DNA of 64,000 bases from Bacteroidota bacterium (GCA_025059945.1 JANXDC010000003.1:1-64000), one strand, 5' to 3'. Positions 43,303-52,508 are shown, numbered from the stretch's first letter. The notes: generated from the letters alone by a model not told the origin. Made by a program: numbers and translations.

Positions 43303-44978
43303 GGCTGCGACCCTGCGCGGTAGACCACCCTGCCCGCTACGATTGTGTAGCGCACGCGCACGGTTTTCCACTGCTCCGGGTCTAGCCGAAACAGGTCCCG
43401 ATCCAGCACGACGATGTCAGCCCACTTGCCGGCCCGAAGCGAGCCCAAGCGCGCCTCATCGAAGCCCGCGTAGGCGCTTGCCAAGGTATAGGAGCGCAAG
43501 GCGTCCTCCAGCGAGATCTTCTCCTGCGGCACCCAGCCGTTCGGGTGGCGGCCGTCGGGGGTGCGGCGCGTCACCGCTGCATATAGGCCCAGGATCGGGT
43601 TCAGAGGGGCCACGGTCCAATCGGAGCCAAAGGCCACGACGGCCCCGGACTGCAACAGGGAGCGAAACGCATACGAGTAGCGAGAGCGCTCCGGCCCTAT
43701 GCGCCGCTCCGCCCACCGTCCGTCGTCGATGGCATGATAGGGCTGCATGGAGGCGATAACCTCCTGTTGAGCGAACCGGGCGATCTCGCTAGGCCGCAGG
43801 TGCTGGGCATGCTCGATGCGAAAACGCCGCTTGTGCGGCCCTACGCGCGCAGCGACGCGGGCGAAAACGTCCAGCAGGTACTTGTTGGCGCTGTCCCCTA
43901 TGGCGTGTACGGCAACCTGAAGCCCGGCTCGATCGGCCCGCTCGATGATCGAATCCAACCGCCCGACGGGCAGGATCATCGCGTTGGGCAGTCCGCGGTT
44001 TCCGGGATCGTCCGTGTACGGTTCGAAGAAGAGCGCCGTGGAGGATCCCAAGGAGCCGTCTACGAAGCCCTTTAGCCCGCCGGTCTTCAGCATGGGCGTG
44101 CGAATACCCCCGCGGCGTTCAAATCGGATCAGGCTGTCGACCGTCGGCAACGGCACAAAGTGATAGATCCGGACTGTCAGCTCCCCGCGGCGGTTGAGGC
44201 TATCCAGGACAGGCAGCTCGGACCAGGAGCCCATGTTGTGCACCGTCGTCACCCCAAACCGGTTGGCCTCCCGCATGGCCGCGCGCAGCGCCTCGGCCTG
44301 CTCCCCGCGGGAGGGCTCGGGGATGACGCGGTAGACCAAATCCATGGCCGCGTCTTTCAGGATCCCCGTGGGCTCCCCCGTGCGGGGATCGCGCACGATC
44401 TGTCCACCCGGAGGGTCTGGGGTGTGACGCCCTATTCCCGCAAGGCGCAGGGCGAGCGAATTGGCCAGCCCCATGTGCCCGTCGTGTCGGGTGACGAAAA
44501 CGGGCGTCTGCGAGGTGACGGAATCGATCCACTCCCGGCGCGGTAGCTGGCGCGAGGGCCATTGCTGATGATCCCAGTCGCCCCCCGTAATCCACTGGCC
44601 CGGACGCAGGGTGCGGGCTTTTTCCGCGATGCGGCCTATGAAGTCCCGTTCGGTTGCGGCCGCACGCAGGTCCACGCCCAGCAATCGAAAGCCCCCGCTG
44701 AGGAAGTGCGTGTGCGCGTCGATGAAGCCGGGCAGCACAAGCCCGCCCTGGACATCGAGCACCTCGGTTCGGGGCCCGATGAAGCGGCGCGCACCTTGGG
44801 AGCTACCCACGTATAGGATCGAATCCCCCCGGACGACCACGGCCTCGGCCCAAGCCGCCTGGCCCGATTCTAGAGTATAGACCCGGCCGTTTAGGATCGC
44901 CAGATCTGCCTGCGGCTCAGGCCTCGCACAAGCGACAAATAAGCCCAAAGTCGCAATCCAGACCCAATGCGGCCTCAT
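43299..44978 (-). CDS. Exported YtcJ-like amidohydrolase lipoprotein
   Basis: 559 residues. The N-terminus is a lipoprotein signal (MRPHWVWIATLGLFVAC, Cys17). The amidohydrolase_3 fold has ILNGRVYTLESGQAAWAEAV, the metal site GGLVLPGFIDAHTHFLSGGF, ITGGDWDHQQWP, VFVTRHDGHMGLANSLALRL, LQVAVHAIGDSANKYLLDVF, FRIEHAQHLRPSEIARFAQQ and AFGSDWTVAPLNPILGLYAA, all typical of YtcJ-like enzymes. They hydrolyse amide or related bonds, with real substrates mostly unknown. Membrane anchoring outside the cytoplasm suggests a scavenging role. Confidence 0.92.
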   Translation of the reverse strand: MRPHWVWIATLGLFVACARPEPQADLAILNGRVYTLESGQAAWAEAVVVRGDSILYVGSSQGARRFIGPRTEVLDVQGGLVLPGFIDAHTHFLSGGFRLLGVDLRAAATERDFIGRIAEKARTLRPGQWITGGDWDHQQWPSRQLPRREWIDSVTSQTPVFVTRHDGHMGLANSLALRLAGIGRHTPDPPGGQIVRDPRTGEPTGILKDAAMDLVYRVIPEPSRGEQAEALRAAMREANRFGVTTVHNMGSWSELPVLDSLNRRGELTVRIYHFVPLPTVDSLIRFERRGGIRTPMLKTGGLKGFVDGSLGSSTALFFEPYTDDPGNRGLPNAMILPVGRLDSIIERADRAGLQVAVHAIGDSANKYLLDVFARVAARVGPHKRRFRIEHAQHLRPSEIARFAQQEVIASMQPYHAIDDGRWAERRIGPERSRYSYAFRSLLQSGAVVAFGSDWTVAPLNPILGLYAAVTRRTPDGRHPNGWVPQEKISLEDALRSYTLASAYAGFDEARLGSLRAGKWADIVVLDRDLFRLDPEQWKTVRVRYTIVAGRVVYRAGSQP

Positions 44979-45033
44979 GGTGATGCCTCCCCAGAAAGAC
45001 CAAGATGGCCTAATTTAAGACGGGAGCGGCCTT

Positions 45034-45690
45034 TTAAACTCTGGATTCCGCTTGCTGGCTCTGGGTAGGCCGTAGCCACCGCGCAAGCTGCCGCCAGCGG
45101 TCGCGGATGCTATGCCGGTTGTTCTGCTCGGGGTACTGGTAGGAGAGGGGATAGGCGGCGTCCTTGTAGCGATGAAGGTAGTCCAGCCGGTTGCGCAGCT
45201 GTTCTACGGGCACCAACAGCTTGGCCTTGTCGTAGATGGCCTCCTGCCGGTTGTGGAAGACGAAATCCCATTCTGGGCTCATCACGATCGCCTCTTCCGG
45301 GCAGACCTCTTCGCAGTAGCCGCAGAAGATGCAGCGCAACATGTTGATCTCAAAGCGCACAGGATAACGCTCCTTGGGATCCGGCGTCTCGCTGGCCTGT
45401 AGCTCGATCGCCAGGGGAGGGCAGGCTCGGGCGCACAACCCGCAAGCCACACAGCGCTCTACGCCGTTTTCCAGCACCAAAACGGGTCGGCCCCGAAAAG
45501 AAGGAGGAGGAATCCAGCGCTCCTCAGGATACTGCCGGGTGAACTTCGGGGCGAAAAGCTGCTTAAGCGTGTACAACATGCCCCCGATAATGGCGGGCAG
45601 ATAAAGTCGATGCCAAAAGGAGAGACGCCTCTCCTGGGGAGAACCCCAAACGAAGCGGGCCTTCGGGTTGCGGTTTGCAACGGGGATCAT
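45034..45690 (-). CDS. nuoI: NADH-quinone oxidoreductase subunit I-like ferredoxin
   Basis: 218 residues. Two 4Fe-4S motifs are complete: [13 protein letters not shown] (about 81) and [20 protein letters not shown] (about 120). The N-terminal [20 protein letters not shown] and [20 protein letters not shown] match NuoI. Subunit I carries clusters N6a and N6b between the hydrophilic arm and the quinone site of complex I. The C-terminal 60 residues are an extension found in Bacteroidota-like NuoI. Other nuo genes are absent here, so this is an isolated or scattered complex I gene. Confidence 0.88.
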   Translation of the reverse strand: MIPVANRNPKARFVWGSPQERRLSFWHRLYLPAIIGGMLYTLKQLFAPKFTRQYPEERWIPPPSFRGRPVLVLENGVERCVACGLCARACPPLAIELQASETPDPKERYPVRFEINMLRCIFCGYCEEVCPEEAIVMSPEWDFVFHNRQEAIYDKAKLLVPVEQLRNRLDYLHRYKDAAYPLSYQYPEQNNRHSIRDRWRQLARWLRPTQSQQAESRV

Positions 45691-45702
45691 TTGCTGACCT
45701 TT

Positions 45703-45813
45703 TTAGAGGGCTTTCAAGGAAGCTAGCGCATGCACCGCGAGCCGAACCAAAACGGAGACGAGAAGCGGAGCCGCAAAGGCGATCAGGCTATACCAGAGCC
45801 ATCGGGTGCGCAT
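45703..45813 (-). CDS. Possible 36-residue single-helix membrane protein
   Basis: A short open frame from the ATG at 45813 encodes a basic start (MRTRW), one hydrophobic helix (LWYSLIAFAAPLLVSVLVRL) and a short tail (AVHALASLKAL), ending in TAA. It lies 12 bases before the nuoI start on the same strand and the nuoI ribosome-binding site (AAAAGGT) follows its stop codon. Topology is as expected for a small membrane protein, but no clear ribosome-binding site is seen and no family is recognised. Confidence 0.4.
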   Translation of the reverse strand: MRTRWLWYSLIAFAAPLLVSVLVRLAVHALASLKAL

Positions 45814-45933
45814 GACAATGAGCAATTTACCGGTGGGTTCTCTTCTGTTGCCAGCTCGAGAACGACTTACGCGAAGGTTTCGTTCCCGGTCGGTTGAGCC
45901 CGGGTATCCTCCCTCATATTAGCGCCCCGTATT

Positions 45934-45941
45934 TATTTTTG
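45934..45941 (+). promoter_or_regulatory. Candidate -7 element upstream of the gene at 45963
   Basis: TATTTTTG is an exact TA-N2-TTTG match 21 bases before the start codon. No convincing TTG/TTTG element lies 19-21 bases further upstream, so the promoter is tentative. Confidence 0.3.
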
Positions 45942-45962
45942 CTCGGGCCCAGGGGAGCTCTT

Positions 45963-46583
45963 ATGGAGTATCCGCTCTTTGAGCGTATCACGCAGAGCCT
46001 ACTGCAGGAGCTTTACGCGCGCTGTTTTCAGGTGCGAAGCTTCCGGCAGTGGCGAGATGACCTCATCCGGGCCACGGGGGTTGAAGGAGAGCTGGTCTGC
46101 CCCGGTGCGCTTGAGCCCCCGCTTTTTGTGATCCGGCTCAACGTGGATTGGGATCTTTTTCGCGAACAGCGCCTGGCCCCCCGGTTTCTATCGGAGAACA
46201 GCGTCTCGGAAAGCTCCTCTTTGGCGCGTTTTCGGCCTACACTGGATTTCGAGATCAGCTGGCGCTTCGATCGACGCGCCTTTTCCTCAGATCCGTACCC
46301 AAGCCCGGAGGCTGTGCGCACGGGGCTTGCGCGGTTGCAGGCGGAGCTAGCCCGACTCGAGAACGGGCTCACGGCGGGCATCCTCACCCGTTGGCACGTG
46401 GACTTGTCCAGCTTTCTGGACAAGCGCTTTGTAAGCGATGTGTTGCTGATCGCCTACGGCTCAGACGACCTCGGGACGCTGCGCGCCTGGTCGGAGGTGG
46501 AGGCCGCGCTGCGGCAGCGCGTAGACTACATCGAGGCCGTAAGCCGCCTCCTGCAGGCGGCCCTCACAGATGCCGCTCGGTGA
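45963..46583 (+). CDS. Unrecognised soluble protein
   Basis: 206 residues from the ATG at 45963, chosen for the AGGGGAG site before it; an upstream frame adds 23 residues. The product looks globular and soluble, with mixed strands and helices (PPLFVIRLNVDWDLFREQRL, RPTLDFEISWRFDRRAFSSD, GLARLQAELARLENGLTAGI, VSDVLLIAYGSDDLGTLRAW). No signal peptide, membrane segment or catalytic motif is visible and I do not recognise the family. It overlaps the convergent thioredoxin gene by 20 bases. Confidence 0.6.
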   Translation: MEYPLFERITQSLLQELYARCFQVRSFRQWRDDLIRATGVEGELVCPGALEPPLFVIRLNVDWDLFREQRLAPRFLSENSVSESSSLARFRPTLDFEISWRFDRRAFSSDPYPSPEAVRTGLARLQAELARLENGLTAGILTRWHVDLSSFLDKRFVSDVLLIAYGSDDLGTLRAWSEVEAALRQRVDYIEAVSRLLQAALTDAAR

Positions 46584-47034
46584 CAAGAGGCTCACCCAAC
46601 GACTGCTGCACCCAACGAAAGAGCGCCTCTCGTCCCGGGAAGCCCACAAGCCGGTCTTGTTCTCGTCCGGACTGAAGCCACAGCAGCGTCGGAACCCCCT
46701 GAACCCCGTAGCGGGCGGCGATCTGGGGATGGTAGTCGACGTTCACTTTAAGCACCAACAGGCGCCCCGCGCCGTCTCGGGCCACCTCATCCAGAACCGG
46801 GGCTAGCACCTTACAGGGGCCGCACCAATCCGCATACAGGTCCACCAGCACCGGCACTTGGGCCTCGGTGATGATGCGCTCGAAATCGGCCGTATCCAGC
46901 AGCCGATGCGGCAGTTCCATGCGCAGGGGTCGGCTGCAGCTATGGCATTTCGGACCGTGCGCAAGCCGGTCCAGATCGACGCGGTTCCAAGCCAAGCAGA
47001 TCGGACAGCGAAGGACCACGGTGCGCGCTGCCAT
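46564..47034 (-). CDS. Thioredoxin 2-type protein with N-terminal zinc ribbon
   Basis: 156 residues from the ATG at 47034, which follows AAGGAGG; the ORF's earlier start is inside the upstream gene. The N-terminus has two CxxC pairs (CPICLAW and HGPKCHSCSRPL) forming a zinc ribbon as in thioredoxin 2. The thioredoxin fold follows with the active site VLVDLYADWCGPCKVLAPVL, the cis-Pro in YGVQGVPTLLWLQSG and FPGREALFRWVQQSL. It reduces protein disulfides in the cytoplasm and in E. coli the relative TrxC is oxidative-stress induced. It starts 11 bases after the hibernation-sigma fusion gene. Confidence 0.93.
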   Translation of the reverse strand: MAARTVVLRCPICLAWNRVDLDRLAHGPKCHSCSRPLRMELPHRLLDTADFERIITEAQVPVLVDLYADWCGPCKVLAPVLDEVARDGAGRLLVLKVNVDYHPQIAARYGVQGVPTLLWLQSGREQDRLVGFPGREALFRWVQQSLGEPLVTERHL

Positions 47035-47045
47035 ATCTAACCTCC

Positions 47046-48131
47046 TTAGACAAACTGGAACCACACGCGAAGCTCCTCGGGCACGTCCTGGGCGGGGAGC
47101 TTGTTGTGGATCTTGCGAAATGCCGGTTCCTCGAAAACGTGACGCAAAAAGGCCTCGGCGCGCTCTAGGGTCGTGTGCACCTCATGGGCCGAAAGCCCCA
47201 TGGCGTTGGCGATCTCCTCTTCGCTTAACCCGTGCACGCGATGAAGGGTAAAGATGCGACGCCAGCGCTCCGGCAGCCGCGCCAGAGCGCGCACAACGGT
47301 TTCCACCAGGTCCCGCAGCTCAGCTCGAGCCTGGGGATCTGCGGGTTGCGGATCGGGCAACAGATCAGCCACCACCCAATCTTCGTCCGGATGGGCGAAG
47401 GCGTAGCGCTCATCGGCCGCGGCTGTGGCCGCAAGCACGGGATCCACCTCGGGCACGTCGGTCTCCAGGTGCACTTCCTCCTGCCTCTGGCGCTCGGCTA
47501 GCTCCTGCAGGGTCGCCTCCAGGGCCTCCCAAACATGCCGCACCAGCCAGGCCCGCAGGCTCATATCCGAAGGCTTCTGCTCCAGGGCCGTAAGCGCGTG
47601 CAAAAACCCGTTCTGCAGCACGTCCTGCGGATCTACTCCGCTTAGCTCCAGCCCGCGTGCGGCGGCCTGCAAAACCAGCTCGCGGCGCACCCATCGCCCA
47701 AGCCTCCCTTGGAGCTCACGCACAAGCTCCTGCACCTGCGCCGAGACGGTCCTGGGCAGCTGCTCCCAGAGCTTTTCCTCAAGGGCGAGCTCCTGGCGCG
47801 GAATCCTTCGCATCCGACGTAGAGCAGAAGCCTTGCGGCGCAGCTCCCGGTATCGGCCGATTTGGCGCTTAAGTTCATCAAAGGCGGCCCCTAAAACCCC
47901 GGCGAAGTCATGCCCCCCCTCCTGGGCGATGGCCACGTATTGGGGAAAGCTCATGCGCAAGGAGACCTCGTAGCGCTTGCGCTTCGGACTAAAGGTCAGG
48001 GCCGCGTGCAACCGCGAACCGGACACATCCAGCCCCCGCAGGGAGCGGCGCAGCTGGCCCATCTGGCGGCGCCAGAGGGTGCGCTGGGCCTCCGTGGGCT
48101 TCCAGCCATTCCAGAGCACATGCACCTGCAT
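47046..48131 (-). CDS. HPF/RaiA-like domain fused to sigma-70-like regions
   Basis: 361 residues. Residues about 1-105 match the hibernation-promoting factor fold: a first helix, strand LHAALTFSPKRKRYEVSLRM, then AIAQEGGHDFAGVLGAAFDE and LKRQIGRYRELRRK, including the family Asp-Glu-Leu-x-Arg-Gln. Residues about 133-215 look like sigma region 2 (LSGVDPQDVLQNGFLHALTA and MSLRAWLVRHVWEALEATLQ), though the basic residues expected in region 2.4 are poor. An acidic linker follows, and about 275-333 is a region 4 helix-turn-helix (VRALARLPERWRRIFTLHRV, HGLSEEEIANAMGLSAHEVH). Both halves lie in one uninterrupted frame. A direct link between ribosome binding and promoter recognition is inference. It is cotranscribed with a thioredoxin. 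Confidence 0.85.
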   Translation of the reverse strand: MQVHVLWNGWKPTEAQRTLWRRQMGQLRRSLRGLDVSGSRLHAALTFSPKRKRYEVSLRMSFPQYVAIAQEGGHDFAGVLGAAFDELKRQIGRYRELRRKASALRRMRRIPRQELALEEKLWEQLPRTVSAQVQELVRELQGRLGRWVRRELVLQAAARGLELSGVDPQDVLQNGFLHALTALEQKPSDMSLRAWLVRHVWEALEATLQELAERQRQEEVHLETDVPEVDPVLAATAAADERYAFAHPDEDWVVADLLPDPQPADPQARAELRDLVETVVRALARLPERWRRIFTLHRVHGLSEEEIANAMGLSAHEVHTTLERAEAFLRHVFEEPAFRKIHNKLPAQDVPEELRVWFQFV

Positions 48132-48246
48132 TGCAAGCCTCCGGCTTTTCGTGAACGTCCAAAACCCTTCAAGCGGTGAGCCGAGGCGGTTTTGCTGTCA
48201 AAATGATCTCCGATCCGCGGCTCCGGTCCGTCAAGCTGACAGCCTG

Positions 48247-49857
48247 CTAGCGGTTCGCCACGTCCAGGGGTCTTCCCGAGACCGTATCGGGATACGGGAT
48301 GCCGAGCAGGCGTGCCACCGTTGGGGCGATATCTACGGTGTAGACGGGTTCTGCTACGCGTCCGGGTCTTACACCGGCCCCCCAGAAGACTATGGGCACG
48401 TGGGTGTCGTAGCGATACGGAGAGCCGTGCGTGGTGCCGGTCGGACGCGACGTGACCAGGCAGCGTTCGCAGTAGCGAATCTGCAGATCCTCGCCCCGGG
48501 GAGGGTGATAACTGCGGCGGAAATGCCCCAGATAGGGCCGATCCGGATCGCCTTCGCGCATCAGTTCGCGGCGCAGATACACATCCGCCACGCCTGGGAT
48601 GCGCAGCAGCCCCTCTCGCACGTAGCGCTCCAGCGTGAGGCTATCGACCCCGACCCGAGCTGCAGCGGCGTAGTTCAGCATGTAGCCGGGCAGCAGCAGG
48701 GGCTCCTCAACGCCCCAGAGCAAACCCAGGGCCCGGTTGAGCCGCTCTAGCCCAGGTTCTATCGCCTGACCATAAAGCAGGCGCCGGGCGGCAAGCCCTC
48801 GGAACTGCTCCAAAAATTCGGGCAACTCCAGTACACCGTGATCGGCCGTCAGGATTACTAGGAGCCGATCCCGGCCCACATAGCGCTCCAGGCGCTCTAG
48901 AAAACGCCCCAGCTCGCGGTCCAGACGCAGCAGCTGGTCCAGCAGCTCATGGCTGTCTGGCCCGAAGGCGTGCCCGACATAGTCCGTGGCCGAAAGCCCT
49001 ATACAGAGCAGGTCCACTACCCCGCGTCGGCCGAGCCGTTCGGCTCGCACGGCTTGCCAAGCGAAGTCCAGCGTGTAGGCGTCCAGAAAGGGCGCATTGC
49101 CCACCTGAGCGGGCTTGCGGGCCGGGTCAAAGGGGTGCGGGAAGGCCGTTGAGCCGTTCCAAGGCGTCTCGAAGGGAAACGCATCGGGACCTTGCCGGGC
49201 GTACAGGCTCTCCGGCTCAAGCCGGGTCCAGGCTTCGGGCACCTGATTGTAGACCCAGCGCCGTGCATTGTATCGGCGCACCCATTCGGGAAGCCGCTTG
49301 AGGTAATACGAAGAGCTCACCCACTGACCGGATCGGGATTCGTACCAATAAGCCGCATCGGGCCGCTGCCCGCCCAGGAGCACAGCGGCCCGGTCTTTTC
49401 CGGAGATCGCGACAACTTTTGAGCGCGGGGAGGCGGCCTTAAGCCAGTCGCCCAAGGCGCTAACGCGCAGGTTGCGCGGGGAACTCCCCCCACCCAACCC
49501 GTCTACGGGTCCGGCCTCCGGGTCGCCCACGCAGTAGACGCTGCGCCCGGTGGTCCGGTCTATCCAATCGTTGCCGTGGATGCCGTGCACGCGCGGATAA
49601 GTCCCCGTGGCCATCGTGGCATGCCCGGGACCGGTTTCCGTGGAGGCGTAATTGAGGTCGGCGTTCGCGTAGTGGCGGCCCTCCGCGAACAGGCGCCGCA
49701 GGCCCCCGCTAAAGTGCGCCGCGAACCGATCCGGATAGTCGCCGCGAAACTGATCCACGGCCAACAACACCACCAGCCTGGGCTCGGGCGCTTGGGCAAG
49801 GCCTCCTGAGGCGGTAGCCCAGGCCCACACAAAAAGGCTCAGCAGGAACTTGCGCAT
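48247..49857 (-). CDS. PafA-like exported alkaline phosphatase
   Basis: 536 residues from the ATG at 49857 with GGAGG before it and a signal peptide (MRKFLLSLFVWAWATASGGLA). Metal and catalytic motifs of the superfamily are complete: LAVDQFRGDYPDRF, the nucleophile Thr in NYASTETGPGHATMATGTYP, SATDYVGHAFGPDSHELLDQ, LLVILTADHGVLELPEF and ETGPGH. SGKDRAAVLLGGQRPDAAYW resembles the Lys-containing segment of PafA, which favours phosphate monoesters. It releases phosphate in the periplasm. It follows the GWxTD lipoprotein gene by 71 bases. Confidence 0.88.
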   Translation of the reverse strand: MRKFLLSLFVWAWATASGGLAQAPEPRLVVLLAVDQFRGDYPDRFAAHFSGGLRRLFAEGRHYANADLNYASTETGPGHATMATGTYPRVHGIHGNDWIDRTTGRSVYCVGDPEAGPVDGLGGGSSPRNLRVSALGDWLKAASPRSKVVAISGKDRAAVLLGGQRPDAAYWYESRSGQWVSSSYYLKRLPEWVRRYNARRWVYNQVPEAWTRLEPESLYARQGPDAFPFETPWNGSTAFPHPFDPARKPAQVGNAPFLDAYTLDFAWQAVRAERLGRRGVVDLLCIGLSATDYVGHAFGPDSHELLDQLLRLDRELGRFLERLERYVGRDRLLVILTADHGVLELPEFLEQFRGLAARRLLYGQAIEPGLERLNRALGLLWGVEEPLLLPGYMLNYAAAARVGVDSLTLERYVREGLLRIPGVADVYLRRELMREGDPDRPYLGHFRRSYHPPRGEDLQIRYCERCLVTSRPTGTTHGSPYRYDTHVPIVFWGAGVRPGRVAEPVYTVDIAPTVARLLGIPYPDTVSGRPLDVANR

Positions 49858-49928
49858 GGGATCCTCCACGTCTTGAGGCCGCCTTAAGTACGGGACGGGA
49901 TGCAAGTCAGACAAGGGCTACGGTTTTT

Positions 49929-51329
49929 TTAAAGGACCTCACCCCGCCGCCAGCGTTCAACCCGCCGATACCATTCGCGCTCGTAGTAGAGCTGCCGCTG
50001 CAGGATGAAGTGCTCAAAGGGCTGATCGGCCCCATGAGGGCGGGCGCGTTGGAGCAGAAACACGTTCAGGGGGTCGTTTTCGGCGTAGGTGTAGCGCCAC
50101 ACCTCGTAATCCAGGTAGCTATCGACCAAAAGGGGGGCGCCGTAGACGATGTAGAGCATGCCGCGGTCGGTTTTCCAGCCCTCCTTGTGGCCCGAGAAAA
50201 ACAAGTTGGCCTCTTCGACTCGGGTGTAATAGGCCTTCATGACGGCCTGGGCCTGGACCTCTGAGGCAAATAGCCCCCCCCAGAAGCGCTCAAACTCGCG
50301 TCGTTTTTCCTCCTCTGTGGTGGCGGCGCTCAGACGTCGCCATTCCGAAGGGGTGGCGATATAATACAGGGGACCGATGAGGTCCTCTAACGTGCTCAGG
50401 TGCGGAAAACCTGGACCGCGCACGGCGAAGTCGCGTCGATGCTCAAGACGCGCCTTGCCCCCCTGCCCCAGAGCTATGATCTCGGCTCGGTAGTTGCCCT
50501 TGCTCAGGCGGGGCAGCAAAAACTGGATCATGAGTTCTCCGCGCACCCCGCGCAGGCTGCGGCGCACGCGCTGGATCGTATCGGCCCGTGTGTAGTCAAT
50601 GCCCAAATAGGCCAAAGAGCCATAGCCGGGGCTGATCCAAAACGGCGGGGCGGCGATGCTGGTGTCGCTGCGGAAGCGCAGCAACCGAAACTGCACATCG
50701 AATACCGATTCTGAGCCCGTAAAGAAGATCTGTGTGTTCACCCGAACCGAGTCGGTGTCGATGGGGACGTACTGAGCCGGATGAGGTTCAAAGCGACCCT
50801 CTGGGGTGCGCACCTCCAGTCGGGGTCGGCTCATGAAAAGGGGCTGCCGCGCAAGGTCTGGCACCTCAACCGTTTGCAGCCTTCGGGCGCTTTTGCGTGT
50901 CTCCACGTCCGTAATTTGTACTTCGACCTGATACAATCCGGGCCGAAGCGAGATGCGGCGATACCGTCGTACGGGTTCAAAGAGCTGCGTGTCCCGATAT
51001 TGGGAGACCACAACCGAATCCAATCCCGACTCTTGCCAGACAGGCAGGCGCCCGGAGCGCTCTAAGACGCGCACCTGCCATTCGTAATGCGCCACGAAAC
51101 GATCCCCGAGCCGGTTGTAGATAAAGCCCGCTCGGCTTAGGCCGAGGTAGAGGTCCAGCCCTGGTTGCCCCTCCAGTAGGGTGCCGATGACCTCGATATC
51201 GAAATTCGGCTGTCCGGGCTCATAGGTATAGGCGCGCGCCCGGCTGTCATCTCCCAAACGGCCGGCCCCTCCACAGCCCGCCCAAACCCAGAGCGCAACC
51301 GCCATAAGGCCCCACGCTGCGCCGCGCAT
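49929..51329 (-). CDS. GWxTD-domain lipoprotein
   Basis: 466 residues from the ATG at 51329 after AGGAGG, 8 bases past the mnmA stop. The lipoprotein signal is MRGAAWGLMAVALWVWAGC (Cys19). The central part is a beta-rich, filamin-like region (LRPGLYQVEVQITDVETRKS, FLLPRLSKGNYRAEIIALGQ). The C-terminal domain has the defining SGHKEGWKTDRGMLYIVYGA motif and a tail of aromatic and basic residues. GWxTD proteins are common in Bacteroidota and Acidobacteriota, but their function is not established. Confidence 0.85.
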   Translation of the reverse strand: MRGAAWGLMAVALWVWAGCGGAGRLGDDSRARAYTYEPGQPNFDIEVIGTLLEGQPGLDLYLGLSRAGFIYNRLGDRFVAHYEWQVRVLERSGRLPVWQESGLDSVVVSQYRDTQLFEPVRRYRRISLRPGLYQVEVQITDVETRKSARRLQTVEVPDLARQPLFMSRPRLEVRTPEGRFEPHPAQYVPIDTDSVRVNTQIFFTGSESVFDVQFRLLRFRSDTSIAAPPFWISPGYGSLAYLGIDYTRADTIQRVRRSLRGVRGELMIQFLLPRLSKGNYRAEIIALGQGGKARLEHRRDFAVRGPGFPHLSTLEDLIGPLYYIATPSEWRRLSAATTEEEKRREFERFWGGLFASEVQAQAVMKAYYTRVEEANLFFSGHKEGWKTDRGMLYIVYGAPLLVDSYLDYEVWRYTYAENDPLNVFLLQRARPHGADQPFEHFILQRQLYYEREWYRRVERWRRGEVL

Positions 51330-51336
51330 ACTTTTA

Positions 51337-52449
51337 TCACACCTCCTCCTGCTCGAGCACCCGCTCGATCCAGGCTCCGGCCACGACCTCATCGGCTTCG
51401 TAGAAGACCACGGCCTGCCCCGGGGTGATGGCGCGCCGAGGCTCTGAAAAGTGCACGTATAGGCGGCCCTCCCGCCAGTAGGCCACGCACGGAGCGCCCT
51501 CGTCTTTATAGCGGATCTTGGCCCAGCCGGATCGGGGGGTCTCGAAGGGAGGATACTTTACGGCGTTGGCTCCGGTGGCCACAAGGGCCCGATGCAGAAG
51601 CTCCGAAGCCTCCCCCACGTACAGCGTGTTGGTTTCGGGCTCAATCCGCGTCACGTACACGGGACGGCCCAGAGCGATGCCCAGTCCTCGGCGTTGGCCG
51701 ATAGTATAGAAGGGATAGCCCTCATGCGTTCCCACCACAGTGCCATCCCGAAGGCGCATCAGGCCGCCCTGCAGGCGCTCATCGAGCTCCGGAAGGCGGG
51801 ATCGGAGAAAACGCCGATAGTCGTTATCGGGCACAAAGCAAATCTCGTAGCTATCTCGCTTCTGGGCCACGTGCTCTAGTCCGTATTGTCGGGCCATGGC
51901 GCGCACCTCGGCTTTGGTGTAAGCGCCCAGGGGGAAGAGCGTGCGGGCCAGCTGCTCCTGGCTCAACCCCCAAAGGACATAGCTTTGGTCCTTATCCAGG
52001 TCCCTGGCGCGCGCCAGCGCATAGCGGCCGCCCTCCTGTCGGATGCGCGCGTAATGACCCGTGGCGATGTAGTCGCAGCCCAACAAGTCAGCCCGGCGCA
52101 GCAGGGCGTCCCACTTGATGTGGGTATTGCAGAGCACGCATGGATTGGGGGTGCGACCGGCTAGATAGTCCGAGACAAAGCGTTCGATGACCCAGTCGCC
52201 GAACTCCTGACGCAGGTCCACGATGTAGTGCGGAAAGCCTAAGCGTACCGCCACACGGCGGGCATCCTGGATATCGTCCAGGGAGCAGCAGCCCGCGCTT
52301 CGGGCCGTGTTGCCGCCGCTGGTGGCGTAGTCCCAGGTTTTCATGGTGATCCCGATCACCTCGTAGCCCTGTTCCTGCAACAGCGCGGCCGCGGTGGAGC
52401 TGTCCACTCCCCCGCTCATGGCGACCAGAACCCGACCCAGACGGCTCAT
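51337..52449 (-). CDS. mnmA: tRNA-specific 2-thiouridylase MnmA
   Basis: 370 residues, the family norm. The PP-loop ATP site is [20 protein letters not shown]. The catalytic Cys pair lies in [18 protein letters not shown] (first) and [17 protein letters not shown] (second). [20 protein letters not shown] and [20 protein letters not shown] are also conserved. It adds sulfur to U34 of tRNA for Lys, Glu and Gln. The upstream gene is a membrane permease 60 bases away. Confidence 0.97.
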   Translation of the reverse strand: MSRLGRVLVAMSGGVDSSTAAALLQEQGYEVIGITMKTWDYATSGGNTARSAGCCSLDDIQDARRVAVRLGFPHYIVDLRQEFGDWVIERFVSDYLAGRTPNPCVLCNTHIKWDALLRRADLLGCDYIATGHYARIRQEGGRYALARARDLDKDQSYVLWGLSQEQLARTLFPLGAYTKAEVRAMARQYGLEHVAQKRDSYEICFVPDNDYRRFLRSRLPELDERLQGGLMRLRDGTVVGTHEGYPFYTIGQRRGLGIALGRPVYVTRIEPETNTLYVGEASELLHRALVATGANAVKYPPFETPRSGWAKIRYKDEGAPCVAYWREGRLYVHFSEPRRAITPGQAVVFYEADEVVAGAWIERVLEQEEV

Positions 52450-52508
52450 AGCTTCGCCTTCGTCTTTTTGCCCTTATACCCCCCTGGCAAAAGCCTCCGT
52501 TCCCTGGG

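Noticed and set aside
48196-48201. TTGACA on the minus strand upstream of the HPF-sigma gene
   Set aside because: No matching -10 or TA-N2-TTTG element at suitable distance; the hexamer alone is not enough.
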